64,000 nt of DNA, taken from contig CATKHW010000551.1 in NCBI GenBank assembly GCA_949752795.1, forward strand, positions 1,054,001 to 1,118,000, in the 5' to 3' direction. The notes beneath the pieces are model-generated. The model saw only the letters and a program-made list of their open reading frames with translations. It made no database searches and had not been told where the DNA came from. Positions 36,615 through 50,523 of the stretch are shown piece after piece. The translations under genes were made by a program, and so were the position numbers. This stretch comes from Hyperoodon ampullatus (Eukaryota > Chordata > Mammalia > Artiodactyla > Ziphiidae). Positions within the stretch are counted from its first letter, which is position 1. Every line of letters starts with the position of its first letter.

Positions 36615-38352
36615 TTGGACTGCGGTCAGCTCACCAAAAACGAGTTGAAAAATGGAGCTCAGGGGCACAGCAATTCACAAACTGGCCGAGTAATAAAGGA
36701 CAACTATCGTCCAAAAATCTGTTGAGGGAAGGCAACGAGGCAGACTTGAAAGCGAGGCAGAATAGCAGGAAACAGATTTCAATAGGTACGTTGGAATCGC
36801 CTTTAAAGCACAGGAAGAGGGGCACAACTTCGACAATGATGCACTTGGCCAAAAAGGGCGTATGCGTTTTCTCCTGAATATATTCAGGAGAAAACGCATA
36901 CGCCCTTTTTGGCCAAGCAAGCAAGCGGGCAATGCAAATCTGCACTACAAAGAAGTATCACTTCCCACCGGTCAAAAGGGACATCCACAAAATGTGTAAG
37001 AACAAGAAAGGCAAGACAGGCCCTGGAGAACAGGGAGCCTTGTTATGCTGATGGGCGGGATGTAAATTGCCAACTGCCTCTCTGGAGGAGTGCATTCTGT
37101 TCCCTAAAACAAGTAAAGAACAGAGCTACAGAGCCAAGGGCACTACCAGTCTAGGGAATATACCTTGGGAAAACTGAAAATCAATAAGACAGAGCCACCC
37201 CAAAATTTAGGGCTGCATTGCATACAAGGGCCTCAACTTGGATACACCTTAAGTATCCCAGAAAATATAAACATGGTTCAAAAAATTGTGGTACTTACGT
37301 ACGATGGAATATCCCTCAGCCATGAAATCAATGTCATAAGACCAGTAGCAGCAAAATGGGTGGATTCAGGTACGATGATTCTAAGTGAAATAAGTCACAC
37401 AGAAAAAGAAACTTATCATAAGATATCACTTATGAAGATCCTGTAAACATGGCTACACTTGAACTGAGTTAGGAAAGAGAACAGTGTCTCACATTTAGAA
37501 AACACTCTTATACCTGCTTAAGGGGGAAGGAGAGGTGGGGTGATGCATAAAACCAGAGTTTGATATAAGCACAGGTACCGTTCCAAAAACCAACTATGGA
37601 ATAGACAAGACCTACACCGTCCTCAGCGAAAGGGACTCAAAACCCCATATTTCCCGCAGAGGAAATTATCTGACTAGTAAGAATCTTAAAACCTATGTAT
37701 TGATATGTCTCCATAAGGGAATCAAGTGTGTCTAGACTGGCATAAACATGGCAGCGAGAATCAGCTCAAACCCACTATAAAAAGGATTTTCAAAAACAAA
37801 ACAAAAAAACTGGGAAATTCTTTACAATTCCTTCAGGGTCTCTGATGAAGGCTGGAATGACCCTATCTACAACGACAGCTGGATGTGGCATAAGGAGGGA
37901 CACTTGGGACTGAGACGATTGGTGAGATTGGGTGAGCAAATGCAGACCCTTTAAAGCAATAATGCATGGCACCCATTCCATGGGTCCGAACTCTCCAGGT
38001 TGAAGGGAATGTTACTACAGCTATAACATGTGCGGGAAACCTAGAGAACGGACACACTGTGAATACGAAAGGTTTCTAAAACTCAACGAATAGTCCCTCT
38101 CCTGGTGCTCCGGTTTGACTTTCCGTCTGCTTTACTATCAACCTCCCAACTTGGAGAGACAGCCCCTTTAACCTCTTGGTTCGCACAGGTTGCCAATTTG
38201 GAAGAGGATGAAAGGGAAGAGGGAGAACAAATGAGAGAGTAGCTGTTAGGCATTTGGACGGGCACATATCACTGTAATTTCCCGGCAGGAAGAAGAATTA
38301 ACCAAATTCTCAGCCACCCACCGGGAACCAGTATAGGTCCTGAACCAAAATT
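36615..38352 (+). repeat. Satellite monomer 22, class C with head deletion, 1,738 bp
   Basis: The head reads GGACTGCGG near 36618, one T shorter than monomer 19. The deletion is shared with monomers 26, 28 and 30. Palindrome 36844-36917, perfect over 74 bp. Confidence 0.96.
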
Positions 38353-40091
38353 TTGGACTTGCGGTCAGCTCACCAAAAACGAGTGGAAAAATGGAGCTCA
38401 GGGGCACAGCAATTCACAAACTGGCCGAGTAATAAAGGACAACTATCGTCCAAAAATCTGTTGAGGGAAGGCAACGAGGCGGACTTGGAAGCGAGGCAGA
38501 ATAGCAGGAAACAGATTTCAAGAGGTACGTTGGAATCGCCTTTAAAGCACAGGAAGAGGGGCACAACTTCGACAATGATGCACTTGGCCAAAAAGGGCGT
38601 ATGCGTTTTCTCCTGAATATATTCAGGAGAAAACGCATACGCCCTTTTTGGCCAAGCAAGCAAGCGGGCAATGCAAATCTGCACTACAAAGAAGTATCAC
38701 TTCCCACCGGTCAAAAGGGACATCCACAAAATGTGTAAGAACAAGAAAGGCAAGACAGGCCCTGGAGAACAGGGAGCCTTGTTATGCTGATGGGCGGGAT
38801 GTAAATTGCCAACTGCCTCTCTGGAGGAGTGCATTCTGTTCCCTAAAACAAGTAAAGAACAGAGCTACAGAGCCAAGGGCACTACCAGTCTAGGGAATAT
38901 ACCTTGGGAAAACTGAAAATCAATAAGACAGAGCCACCCCAAAATTTAGGGCTGCACTGCATACAAGGACCTCAACTTGGATACACCTTAAGTATCCCAG
39001 AAAATATAAACATGGTTCAAAAAATTGTGGTACTTACGTACGATGGAATATCCCTCAGCCATGAAATCAATGTCATAAGACCAGTAGCAGCAAAATGGGT
39101 GGATTCAGGTACGATGATTCTAAGTGAAATAAGTCACACAGAAAAAGAAACTTATCATAAGATATCACTTATGAAGATCCTGTAAACATGGCTACACTTG
39201 AACTGAGTTAGGAAAGAGAACAGTGTCTCACATTTAGAAAACACTCTTATACCTGCTTAAGGGGGAAGGAGAGGTGGGGTGATGCATAAAACCAGAGTTT
39301 GATATAAGCACAGGTACCGTTCCAAAAACCAACTATGGAATAGACAAGACCTACACCGTCCTCAGAGAAAGGGACTCAAAACCCCATATTTCCCGCAGAG
39401 GAAAGTATCTGACCAGTAAGAATCTTAAAACCTATGTATTGATATGTCTCCATAAGGGAATCAAGTGTGTCTAGACTGGCATAAACATGGCAGCGAGAAT
39501 CAGCTCAAACCCACTATAAAAAGGATTTTCAAAAACAAAACAAAAAAACTGGGAAATTCTTTACAATTCCTTCAGGGTCTCTGATGAAAGCTGGAATGAC
39601 CCTATCTACAAGGACAGCTGGATGTGGCATAAGGAGGGACACTTGGGACTGAGACGATTGGTGAGATTGGGTGAGCAAATGCAGACCCTTTAAAGCAATA
39701 ATGCATGGCACCCATTCCATGGGTCCGAACTCTCCAGGTTGAAGGGAATGTTACTACAGCTATAACATGTGCGGGAAACCTAGAGAACGGACACACTGTG
39801 AATACGAAAGGTTTCTAAAACTCAACGAATAGTCCCTCTCCTGGTGCTCCGGTTTGACTTTCCGTCTGCTTTTCTATCAACCTCCCAACTTGGAGAGACA
39901 GCCCCTTTAACCTCTTGGTTCGCACAGGTTGCCAATTTGGAAGAGGATGAAAGGGAAGAGGGAGAACAAATGAGAGAGTAGCTGTTAGGCATTTGGACGG
40001 GCACATATCACTGTAATTTCCCGGCAGGAAGAAGAATTAACCAAATTCTCAGCCACCCACCGGGAACCAGTATAGGTCCTGAACCAAAATT
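38353..40091 (+). repeat. Satellite monomer 23, class A with class C tail (recombinant), 1,739 bp
   Basis: Class A through TGCTTTTCTATC (T at 39873), then class C from TTTGGAAGAGG (A at 39941) onward, and it is followed by another A. The switch lies in 39,874-39,940. This accounts for the loss of B and C between two A units. Palindrome 38583-38656, perfect over 74 bp. Confidence 0.95.
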
Positions 40092-41830
40092 TTGGACTTG
40101 CGGTCAGCTCACCAAAAACGAGTGGAAAAATGGAGCTCAGGGGCACAGCAATTCACAAACTGGCCGAGTAATAAAGGACAACTATCGTCCAAAAATCTGT
40201 TGAGGGAAGGCAACGAGGCGGACTTGGAAGCGAGGCAGAATAGCAGGAAACAGATTTCAAGAGGTACGTTGGAATCGCCTTTAAAGCACAGGAAGAGGGG
40301 CACAACTTCGACAATGATGCACTTGGCCAAAAAGGGCGTATGCGTTTTCTCCTGAATATATTCAGGAGAAAACGCATACGCCCTTTTTGGCCAAGCAAGC
40401 AAGCGGGCAATGCAAATCTGCACTACAAAGAAGTATCACTTCCCACCGGTCAAAAGGGACATCCACAAAATGTGTAAGAACAAGAAAGGCAAGACAGGCC
40501 CTGGAGAACAGGGAGCCTTGTTATGCTGATGGGCGGGATGTAAATTGCCAACTGCCTCTCTGGAGGAGTGCATTCTGTTCCCTAAAACAAGTAAAGAACA
40601 GAGCTACAGAGCCAAGGGCACTACCAGTCTAGGGAATATACCTTGGGAAAACTGAAAATCAATAAGACAGAGCCACCCCAAAATTTAGGGCTGCACTGCA
40701 TACAAGGACCTCAACTTGGATACACCTTAAGTATCCCAGAAAATATAAACATGGTTCAAAAAATTGTGGTACTTACGTACGATGGAATATCCCTCAGCCA
40801 TGAAATCAATGTCATAAGACCAGTAGCAGCAAAATGGGTGGATTCAGGTACGATGATTCTAAGTGAAATAAGTCACACAGAAAAAGAAACTTATCATAAG
40901 ATATCACTTATGAAGATCCTGTAAACATGGCTACACTTGAACTGAGTTAGGAAAGAGAACAGTGTCTCACATTTAGAAAACACTCTTATACCTGCTTAAG
41001 GGGGAAGGAGAGGTGGGGTGATGCATAAAACCAGAGTTTGATATAAGCACAGGTACCGTTCCAAAAACCAACTATGGAATAGACAAGACCTACACCGTCC
41101 TCAGAGAAAGGGACTCAAAACCCCATATTTCCCGCAGAGGAAAGTATCTGACCAGTAAGAATCTTAAAACCTATGTATTGATATGTCTCCATAAGGGAAT
41201 CAAGTGTGTCTAGACTGGCATAAACATGGCAGCGAGAATCAGCTCAAACCCACTATAAAAAGGATTTTCAAAAACAAAACAAAAAAACTGGGAAATTCTT
41301 TACAATTCCTTCAGGGTCTCTGATGAAAGCTGGAATGACCCTATCTACAAGGACAGCTGGATGTGGCATAAGGAGGGACACTTGGGACTGAGACGATTGG
41401 TGAGATTGGGTGAGCAAATGCAGACCCTTTAAAGCAATAATGCATGGCACCCATTCCATGGGTCCGAACTCTCCAGGTTGAAGGGAATGTTACTACAGCT
41501 ATAACATGTGCGGGAAACCTAGAGAACGGACACACTGTGAATACGAAAGGTTTCTAAAACTCAACGAATAGTCCCTCTCCTGGTGCTCCGGTTTGACTTT
41601 CCGTCTGCTTTTCTATCAACCTCCCAACTTGGAGAGACAGCCCCTTTAACCTCTTGGTTCGCACAGGTTGCCAATTTGGCAGAGGATGAAAGGGAAGAGT
41701 GAGAACCAATGAGAGAGTAGCTGTTAGGCATTTGTAGGGGCACATATCACTGTAATTTCCCGGCAGGAAGAAGAATTAACCAAATTCTCAGCCACCCACC
41801 GGGAACCAGTATAGGTCCTGAACCAAAATT
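40092..41830 (+). repeat. Satellite monomer 24, class A, 1,739 bp
   Basis: Complete class A marker set in head and tail, ending ATTTGTAGGGG near 41731. It directly follows another A unit. Palindrome 40322-40395, perfect over 74 bp. Confidence 0.96.
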
Positions 41831-43569
41831 TTGGACTTGCGGTCAGCTCACCAAAAACGAGTTGAAAAATGGAGCTCAGGGGCACAGCAATTCACAAACT
41901 GGCCGAGTAATAAAGGACAACTATCGTCCAAAAATCTGTTGAGGGAAGGCAACGAGGCGGACTTGAAAGCGAGGCAGAATAGCAGGAAACAGATTTCAAG
42001 AGGTACGTTGGAATCGCCTTTAAAGCACAGGAAGAGGGGCACAACTTCGACAATGATGCACTTGGCCAAAAAGGGCGTATGCGTTTTCTCCTGAATATAT
42101 TCAGGAGAAAACGCATACGCCCTTTTTGGCCAAGCAAGCAAGCGGGCAATGCAAATCTGCACTACAAAGAAGTATCACTTCCCACCGGTCAAAAGGGACA
42201 TCCACAAAATGTGTAAGAACAAGAAAGGCAAGACAGGCCCTGGAGAACAGGGAGCCTTGTTATGCTGATGGGCGGGATGTAAATTGCCAACTGCCTCTCT
42301 GGAGGAGTGCATTCTGTTCCCTAAAACAAGTAAAGAACAGAGCTACAGAGCCAAGGGCACTACCAGTCTAGGGAATATACCTTGGGAAAACTGAAAATCA
42401 ATAAGACAGAGCCACCCCAAAATTTAGGGCTGCACTGCATACAAGGACCTCAACTTGGATACAACTTAAGTATCCCAGAAAATATAAACATGGTTCAAAA
42501 AATTGTGGTACTTACGTACGATGGAATATCCCTCAGCCATGAAATCAATGTCATAAGACCAGTAGCAGCAAAATGGGTGGATTCAGGTACGATGATTCTA
42601 AGTGAAATAAGTCACACAGAAAAAGAAACTTATCATAAGATATCACTTATGAAGATCCTGTAAACATGGCTACACTTGAACTGAGTTAGGAAAGAGAACA
42701 GTGTCTCACATTTAGAAAACACTCTTATACCTGCTTAAGGGGGAAGGAGAGGTGGGGTGATGCATAAAACCAGAGTTTGATATAAGCACAGGTACCGTTC
42801 CAAAAACCAACTATGGAATAGACAAGACCTACACCGTCCTCAGCGAAAGGGACTCAAAACCCCATATTTCCCGCAGAGGAAAATATCTGACTAGTAAGAA
42901 TCTTAAAACCTATGTATTGATATGTCTCCGTAAGGGAATCAAGTGTGTCTAGACTGGCATAAACATGGCAGCGAGAATCAGCTCAAACCCACTATAAAAA
43001 GGAATTTCAAAAACAAAACAAAAAAACTGGGAAATTCTTTACAATTCCTTCAGGGTCTCTGATGAAGGCTGGAATGACCCTATCTACAACGACAGCTGGA
43101 TGTGGCATAAGGAGGGACACTTGGGACTGAGACGATTGGTGAGATTGGGTGAGCAAATGCAGACCCTTTAAAGCAATAATGCATGGCACCCATTCCATGG
43201 GTCCGAACTCTCCAGGTTGAAGGGAATGTTACTACAGCTATAACATGTGCGGGAAACATAGAGAACGGACACACTGTGAATACGAAAGGTTTCTAAAACT
43301 CAACGAATAGTCCCTCTCCTGGTGCTCCGGTTTGACTTTCCGTCTGCGTTACTATCAACCTCCCAACTTGGAGAGACAGCCCCTTTAACCTCTTGGTTCG
43401 CACAGGTTGCCAATTTGGCAGAGGATGAAAGGGAAGAGGGAGAACCAATGAGAGAGTAGCTGTTAGGCATTTGGAGGGGCACATATCACTGTAATTTCCC
43501 GGCAGGAAGAAGAATTAACCAAATTCTCAGCCACCCACCGGGAACCAGTATAGGTCCTGAACCAAAATT
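41831..43569 (+). repeat. Satellite monomer 25, class B, 1,739 bp
   Basis: Class B markers at 42472, 43256, 43345 and 43471 (approximate). Palindrome 42061-42134, perfect over 74 bp. Confidence 0.96.
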
Positions 43570-45307
43570 TTGGACTGCGGTCAGCTCACCAAAAACGAGT
43601 TGAAAAATGGAGCTCAGGGGCACAGCAATTCACAAACTGGCCGAGTAATAAAGGACAACTATCGTCCAAAAATCTGTTGAGGGAAGGCAACGAGGCAGAC
43701 TTGAAAGCGAGGCAGAATAGCAGGAAACAGATTTCAATAGGTACGTTGGAATCGCCTTTAAAGCACAGGAAGAGGGGCACAACTTCGACAATGATGCACT
43801 TGGCCAAAAAGGGCGTATGCGTTTTCTCCTGAATATATTCAGGAGAAAACGCATACGCCCTTTTTGGCCAAGCAAGCAAGCGGGCAATGCAAATCTGCAC
43901 TACAAAGAAGTATCACTTCCCACCGGTCAAAAGGGACATCCACAAAATGTGTAAGAACAAGAAAGGCAAGACAGGCCCTGGAGAACAGGGAGCCTTGTTA
44001 TGCTGATGGGCGGGATGTAAATTGCCAACTGCCTCTCTGGAGGAGTGCATTCTGTTCCCTAAAACAAGTAAAGAACAGAGCTACAGAGCCAAGGGCACTA
44101 CCAGTCTAGGGAATATACCTTGGGAAAACTGAAAATCAATAAGACAGAGCCACCCCAAAATTTAGGGCTGCACTGCATACAAGGACCTCAACTTGGATAC
44201 ACCTTAAGTATCCCAGAAAATATAAACATGGTTCAAAAAATTGTGGTACTTACGTACGATGGAATATCCCTCAGCCATGAAATCAATGTCATAAGACCAG
44301 TAGCAGCAAAATGGGTGGATTCAGGTACGATGATTCTAAGTGAAATAAGTCACACAGAAAAAGAAACTTATCATAAGATATCACTTATGAAGATCCTGTA
44401 AACATGGCTACACTTGAACTGAGTTAGGAAAGAGAACAGTGTCTCACATTTAGAAAACACTCTTATACCTGCTTAAGGGGGAAGGAGAGGTGGGGTGATG
44501 CATAAAACCAGAGTTTGATATAAGCACAGGTACCGTTCCAAAAACCAACTATGGAATAGACAAGACCTACACCGTCCTCAGAGAAAGGGACTCAAAACCC
44601 CATATTTCCCGCAGAGGAAAGTATCTGACCAGTAAGAATCTTAAAACCTATGTATTGATATGTCTCCATAAGGGAATCAAGTGTGTCTAGACTGGCATAA
44701 ACATGGCAGCGAGAATCAGCTCAAACCCACTATAAAAAGGATTTTCAAAAACAAAACAAAAAAACTGGGAAATTCTTTACAATTCCTTCAGGGTCTCTGA
44801 TGAAAGCTGGAATGACCCTATCTACAAGGACAGCTGGATGTGGCATAAGGAGGGACACTTGGGACTGAGACGATTGGTGAGATTGGGTGAGCAAATGCAG
44901 ACCCTTTAAAGCAATAATGCATGGCACCCATTCCATGGGTCCGAACTCTCCAGGTTGAAGGGAATGTTACTACAGCTATAACATGTGCGGGAAACCTAGA
45001 GAACGGACACACTGTGAATACGAAAGGTTTCTAAAACTCAACGAATAGTCCCTCTCCTGGTGCTCCGGTTTGACTTTCCGTCTGCTTTTCTATCAACCTC
45101 CCAACTTGGAGAGACAGCCCCTTTAACCTCTTGGTTCGCACAGGTTGCCAATTTGGCAGAGGATGAAAGGGAAGAGTGAGAACCAATGAGAGAGTAGCTG
45201 TTAGGCATTTGTAGGGGCACATATCACTGTAATTTCCCGGCAGGAAGAAGAATTAACCAAATTCTCAGCCACCCACCGGGAACCAGTATAGGTCCTGAAC
45301 CAAAATT
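43570..45307 (+). repeat. Satellite monomer 26, C/A hybrid, 1,738 bp
   Basis: Class C head (head deletion, AGGCAGAC, CAATAGG with T at 43738). It then reads GCACTGC (C at 44173), AAGGACC and the full class A second half. The switch lies in 43,739-44,172. Palindrome 43799-43872, perfect over 74 bp. Confidence 0.95.
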
Positions 45308-47046
45308 TTGGACTTGCGGTCAGCTCACCAAAAACGAGTTGAAAAATGGAGCTCAGGGGCACAGCAATTCACAAACTGGCCGAGTAATAAAGGACAACTA
45401 TCGTCCAAAAATCTGTTGAGGGAAGGCAACGAGGCGGACTTGAAAGCGAGGCAGAATAGCAGGAAACAGATTTCAAGAGGTACGTTGGAATCGCCTTTAA
45501 AGCACAGGAAGAGGGGCACAACTTCGACAATGATGCACTTGGCCAAAAAGGGCGTATGCGTTTTCTCCTGAATATATTCAGGAGAAAACGCATACGCCCT
45601 TTTTGGCCAAGCAAGCAAGCGGGCAATGCAAATCTGCACTACAAAGAAGTATCACTTCCCACCGGTCAAAAGGGACATCCACAAAATGTGTAAGAACAAG
45701 AAAGGCAAGACAGGCCCTGGAGAACAGGGAGCCTTGTTATGCTGATGGGCGGGATGTAAATTGCCAACTGCCTCTCTGGAGGAGTGCATTCTGTTCCCTA
45801 AAACAAGTAAAGAACAGAGCTACAGAGCCAAGGGCACTACCAGTCTAGGGAATATACCTTGGGAAAACTGAAAATCAATAAGACAGAGCCACCCCAAAAT
45901 TTAGGGCTGCACTGCATACAAGGACCTCAACTTGGATACAACTTAAGTATCCCAGAAAATATAAACATGGTTCAAAAAATTGTGGTACTTACGTACGATG
46001 GAATATCCCTCAGCCATGAAATCAATGTCATAAGACCAGTAGCAGCAAAATGGGTGGATTCAGGTACGATGATTCTAAGTGAAATAAGTCACACAGAAAA
46101 AGAAACTTATCATAAGATATCACTTATGAAGATCCTGTAAACATGGCTACACTTGAACTGAGTTAGGAAAGAGAACAGTGTCTCACATTTAGAAAACACT
46201 CTTATACCTGCTTAAGGGGGAAGGAGAGGTGGGGTGATGCATAAAACCAGAGTTTGATATAAGCACAGGTACCGTTCCAAAAACCAACTATGGAATAGAC
46301 AAGACCTACACCGTCCTCAGCGAAAGGGACTCAAAACCCCATATTTCCCGCAGAGGAAAATATCTGACTAGTAAGAATCTTAAAACCTATGTATTGATAT
46401 GTCTCCGTAAGGGAATCAAGTGTGTCTAGACTGGCATAAACATGGCAGCGAGAATCAGCTCAAACCCACTATAAAAAGGAATTTCAAAAACAAAACAAAA
46501 AAACTGGGAAATTCTTTACAATTCCTTCAGGGTCTCTGATGAAGGCTGGAATGACCCTATCTACAACGACAGCTGGATGTGGCATAAGGAGGGACACTTG
46601 GGACTGAGACGATTGGTGAGATTGGGTGAGCAAATGCAGACCCTTTAAAGCAATAATGCATGGCACCCATTCCATGGGTCCGAACTCTCCAGGTTGAAGG
46701 GAATGTTACTACAGCTATAACATGTGCGGGAAACATAGAGAACGGACACACTGTGAATACGAAAGGTTTCTAAAACTCAACGAATAGTCCCTCTCCTGGT
46801 GCTCCGGTTTGACTTTCCGTCTGCGTTACTATCAACCTCCCAACTTGGAGAGACAGCCCCTTTAACCTCTTGGTTCGCACAGGTTGCCAATTTGGCAGAG
46901 GATGAAAGGGAAGAGGGAGAACCAATGAGATAGTAGCTGTTAGGCATTTGGAGGGGCACATATCACTGTAATTTCCCGGCAGGAAGAAGAATTAACCAAA
47001 TTCTCAGCCACCCACCGGGAACCAGTATAGGTCCTGAACCAAAATT
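45308..47046 (+). repeat. Satellite monomer 27, class B, 1,739 bp
   Basis: Class B, with one private change GAGATAGTAG for GAGAGAGTAG near 46927. Palindrome 45538-45611, perfect over 74 bp. Confidence 0.96.
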
Positions 47047-48784
47047 TTGGACTGCGGTCAGCTCACCAAAAACGAGTTGAAAAATGGAGCTCAGGGGCAC
47101 AGCAATTCACAAACTGGCCGAGTAATAAAGGACAACTATCGTCCAAAAATCTGTTGAGGGAAGGCAACGAGGCAGACTTGAAAGCGAGGCAGAATAGCAG
47201 GAAACAGATTTCAATAGGTACGTTGGAATCGCCTTTAAAGCACAGGAAGAGGGGCACAACTTCGACAATGATGCACTTGGCCAAAAAGGGCGTATGCGTT
47301 TTCTCCTGAATATATTCAGGAGAAAACGCATACGCCCTTTTTGGCCAAGCAAGCAAGCGGGCAATGCAAATCTGCACTACAAAGAAGTATCACTTCCCAC
47401 CGGTCAAAAGGGACATCCACAAAATGTGTAAGAACAAGAAAGGCAAGACAGGCCCTGGAGAACAGGGAGCCTTGTTATGCTGATGGGCGGGATGTAAATT
47501 GCCAACTGCCTCTCTGGAGGAGTGCATTCTGTTCCCTAAAACAAGTAAAGAACAGAGCTACAGAGCCAAGGGCACTACCAGTCTAGGGAATATACCTTGG
47601 GAAAACTGAAAATCAATAAGACAGAGCCACCCCAAAATTTAGGGCTGCATTGCATACAAGGGCCTCAACTTGGATACACCTTAAGTATCCCAGAAAATAT
47701 AAACATGGTTCAAAAAATTGTGGTACTTACGTACGATGGAATATCCCTCAGCCATGAAATCAATGTCATAAGACCAGTAGCAGCAAAATGGGTGGATTCA
47801 GGTACGATGATTCTAAGTGAAATAAGTCACACAGAAAAAGAAACTTATCATAAGATATCACTTATGAAGATCCTTTAAACATGGCTACACTTGAACTGAG
47901 TTAGGAAAGAGAACAGTGTCTCACATTTAGAAAACACTCTTATACCTGCTTAAGGGGGAAGGAGAGGTGGGGTGATGCATAAAACCAGAGTTTGATATAA
48001 GCACAGGTACCGTTCCAAAAACCAACTATGGAATAGACAAGACCTACACCGTCCTCAGAGAAAGGGACTCAAAACCCCATATTTCCCGCAGAGGAAAGTA
48101 TCTGACCAGTAAGAATCTTAAAACCTATGTATTGATATGTCTCCATAAGGGAATCAAGTGTGTCTAGACTGGCATAAACATGGCAGCGAGAATCAGCTCA
48201 AACCCACTATAAAAAGGATTTTCAAAAACAAAACAAAAAAACTGGGAAATTCTTTACAATTCCTTCAGGGTCTCTGATGAAAGCTGGAATGACCCTATCT
48301 ACAAGGACAGCTGGATGTGGCATAAGGAGGGACACTTGGGACTGAGACGATTGGTGAGATTGGGTGAGCAAATGCAGACCCTTTAAAGCAATAATGCATG
48401 GCACCCATTCCATGGGTCCGAACTCTCCAGGTTGAAGGGAATGTTACTACAGCTATAACATGTGCGGGAAACCTAGAGAACGGACACACTGTGAATACGA
48501 AAGGTTTCTAAAACTCAACGAATAGTCCCTCTCCTGGTGCTCCGGTTTGACTTTCCGTCTGCTTTTCTATCAACCTCCCAACTTGGAGAGACAGCCCCTT
48601 TAACCTCTTGGTTCGCACAGGTTGCCAATTTGGCAGAGGATGAAAGGGAAGAGTGAGAACCAATGAGAGAGTAGCTGTTAGGCATTTGTAGGGGCACATA
48701 TCACTGTAATTTCCCGGCAGGAAGAAGAATTAACCAAATTCTCAGCCACCCACCGGGAACCAGTATAGGTCCTGAACCAAAATT
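47047..48784 (+). repeat. Satellite monomer 28, C/A hybrid, 1,738 bp
   Basis: Class C through GCATTGC (47650) and AAGGGCC (47662), then class A from CAGAGAAAGG (48059). The switch lies in 47,663-48,058, a different interval from monomer 26. Private GATCCTTTAAAC near 47869. Palindrome 47276-47349, perfect over 74 bp. Confidence 0.95.
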
Positions 48785-50523
48785 TTGGACTTGCGGTCAG
48801 CTCACCAAAAACGAGTTGAAAAATGGAGCTCAGGGGCACAGCAATTCACAAACTGGCCGAGTAATAAAGGACAACTATCGTCCAAAAATCTGTTGAGGGA
48901 AGGCAACGAGGCGGACTTGAAAGCGAGGCAGAATAGCAGGAAACAGATTTCAAGAGGTACGTTGGAATCGCCTTTAAAGCACAGGAAGAGGGGCACAACT
49001 TCGACAATGATGCACTTGGCCAAAAAGGGCGTATGCGTTTTCTCCTGAATATATTCAGGAGAAAACGCATACGCCCTTTTTGGCCAAGCAAGCAAGCGGG
49101 CAATGCAAATCTGCACTACAAAGAAGTATCACTTCCCACCGGTCAAAAGGGACATCCACAAAATGTGTAAGAACAAGAAAGGCAAGACAGGCCCTGGAGA
49201 ACAGGGAGCCTTGTTATGCTGATGGGCGGGATGTAAATTGCCAACTGCCTCTCTGGAGGAGTGCATTCTGTTCCCTAAAACAAGTAAAGAACAGAGCTAC
49301 AGAGCCAAGGGCACTACCAGTCTAGGGAATATACCTTGGGAAAACTGAAAATCAATAAGACAGAGCCACCCCAAAATTTAGGGCTGCACTGCATACAAGG
49401 ACCTCAACTTGGATACAACTTAAGTATCCCAGAAAATATAAACATGGTTCAAAAAATTGTGGTACTTACGTACGATGGAATATCCCTCAGCCATGAAATC
49501 AATGTCATAAGACCAGTAGCAGCAAAATGGGTGGATTCAGGTACGATGATTCTAAGTGAAATAAGTCACACAGAAAAAGAAACTTATCATAAGATATCAC
49601 TTATGAAGATCCTGTAAACATGGCTACACTTGAACTGAGTTAGGAAAGAGAACAGTGTCTCACATTTAGAAAACACTCTTATACCTGCTTAAGGGGGAAG
49701 GAGAGGTGGGGTGATGCATAAAACCAGAGTTTGATATAAGCACAGGTACCGTTCCAAAAACCAACTATGGAATAGACAAGACCTACACCGTCCTCAGCGA
49801 AAGGGACTCAAAACCCCATATTTCCCGCAGAGGAAAATATCTGACTAGTAAGAATCTTAAAACCTATGTATTGATATGTCTCCGTAAGGGAATCAAGTGT
49901 GTCTAGACTGGCATAAACATGGCAGCGAGAATCAGCTCAAACCCACTATAAAAAGGAATTTCAAAAACAAAACAAAAAAACTGGGAAATTCTTTACAATT
50001 CCTTCAGGGTCTCTGATGAAGGCTGGAATGACCCTATCTACAACGACAGCTGGATGTGGCATAAGGAGGGACACTTGGGACTGAGACGATTGGTGAGATT
50101 GGGTGAGCAAATGCAGACCCTTTAAAGCAATAATGCATGGCACCCATTCCATGGGTCCGAACTCTCCAGGTTGAAGGGAATGTTACTACAGCTATAACAT
50201 GTGCGGGAAACATAGAGAACGGACACACTGTGAATACGAAAGGTTTCTAAAACTCAACGAATAGTCCCTCTCCTGGTGCTCCGGTTTGACTTTCCGTCTG
50301 CGTTACTATCAACCTCCCAACTTGGAGAGACAGCCCCTTTAACCTCTTGGTTCGCACAGGTTGCCAATTTGGCAGAGGATGAAAGGGAAGAGGGAGAACC
50401 AATGAGAGAGTAGCTGTTAGGCATTTGGAGGGGCACATATCACTGTAATTTCCCGGCAGGAAGAAGAATTAACCAAATTCTCAGCCACCCACCGGGAACC
50501 AGTATAGGTCCTGAACCAAAATT
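48785..50523 (+). repeat. Satellite monomer 29, class B, 1,739 bp
   Basis: Class B, with no private change noticed. Palindrome 49015-49088, perfect over 74 bp. Confidence 0.96.
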
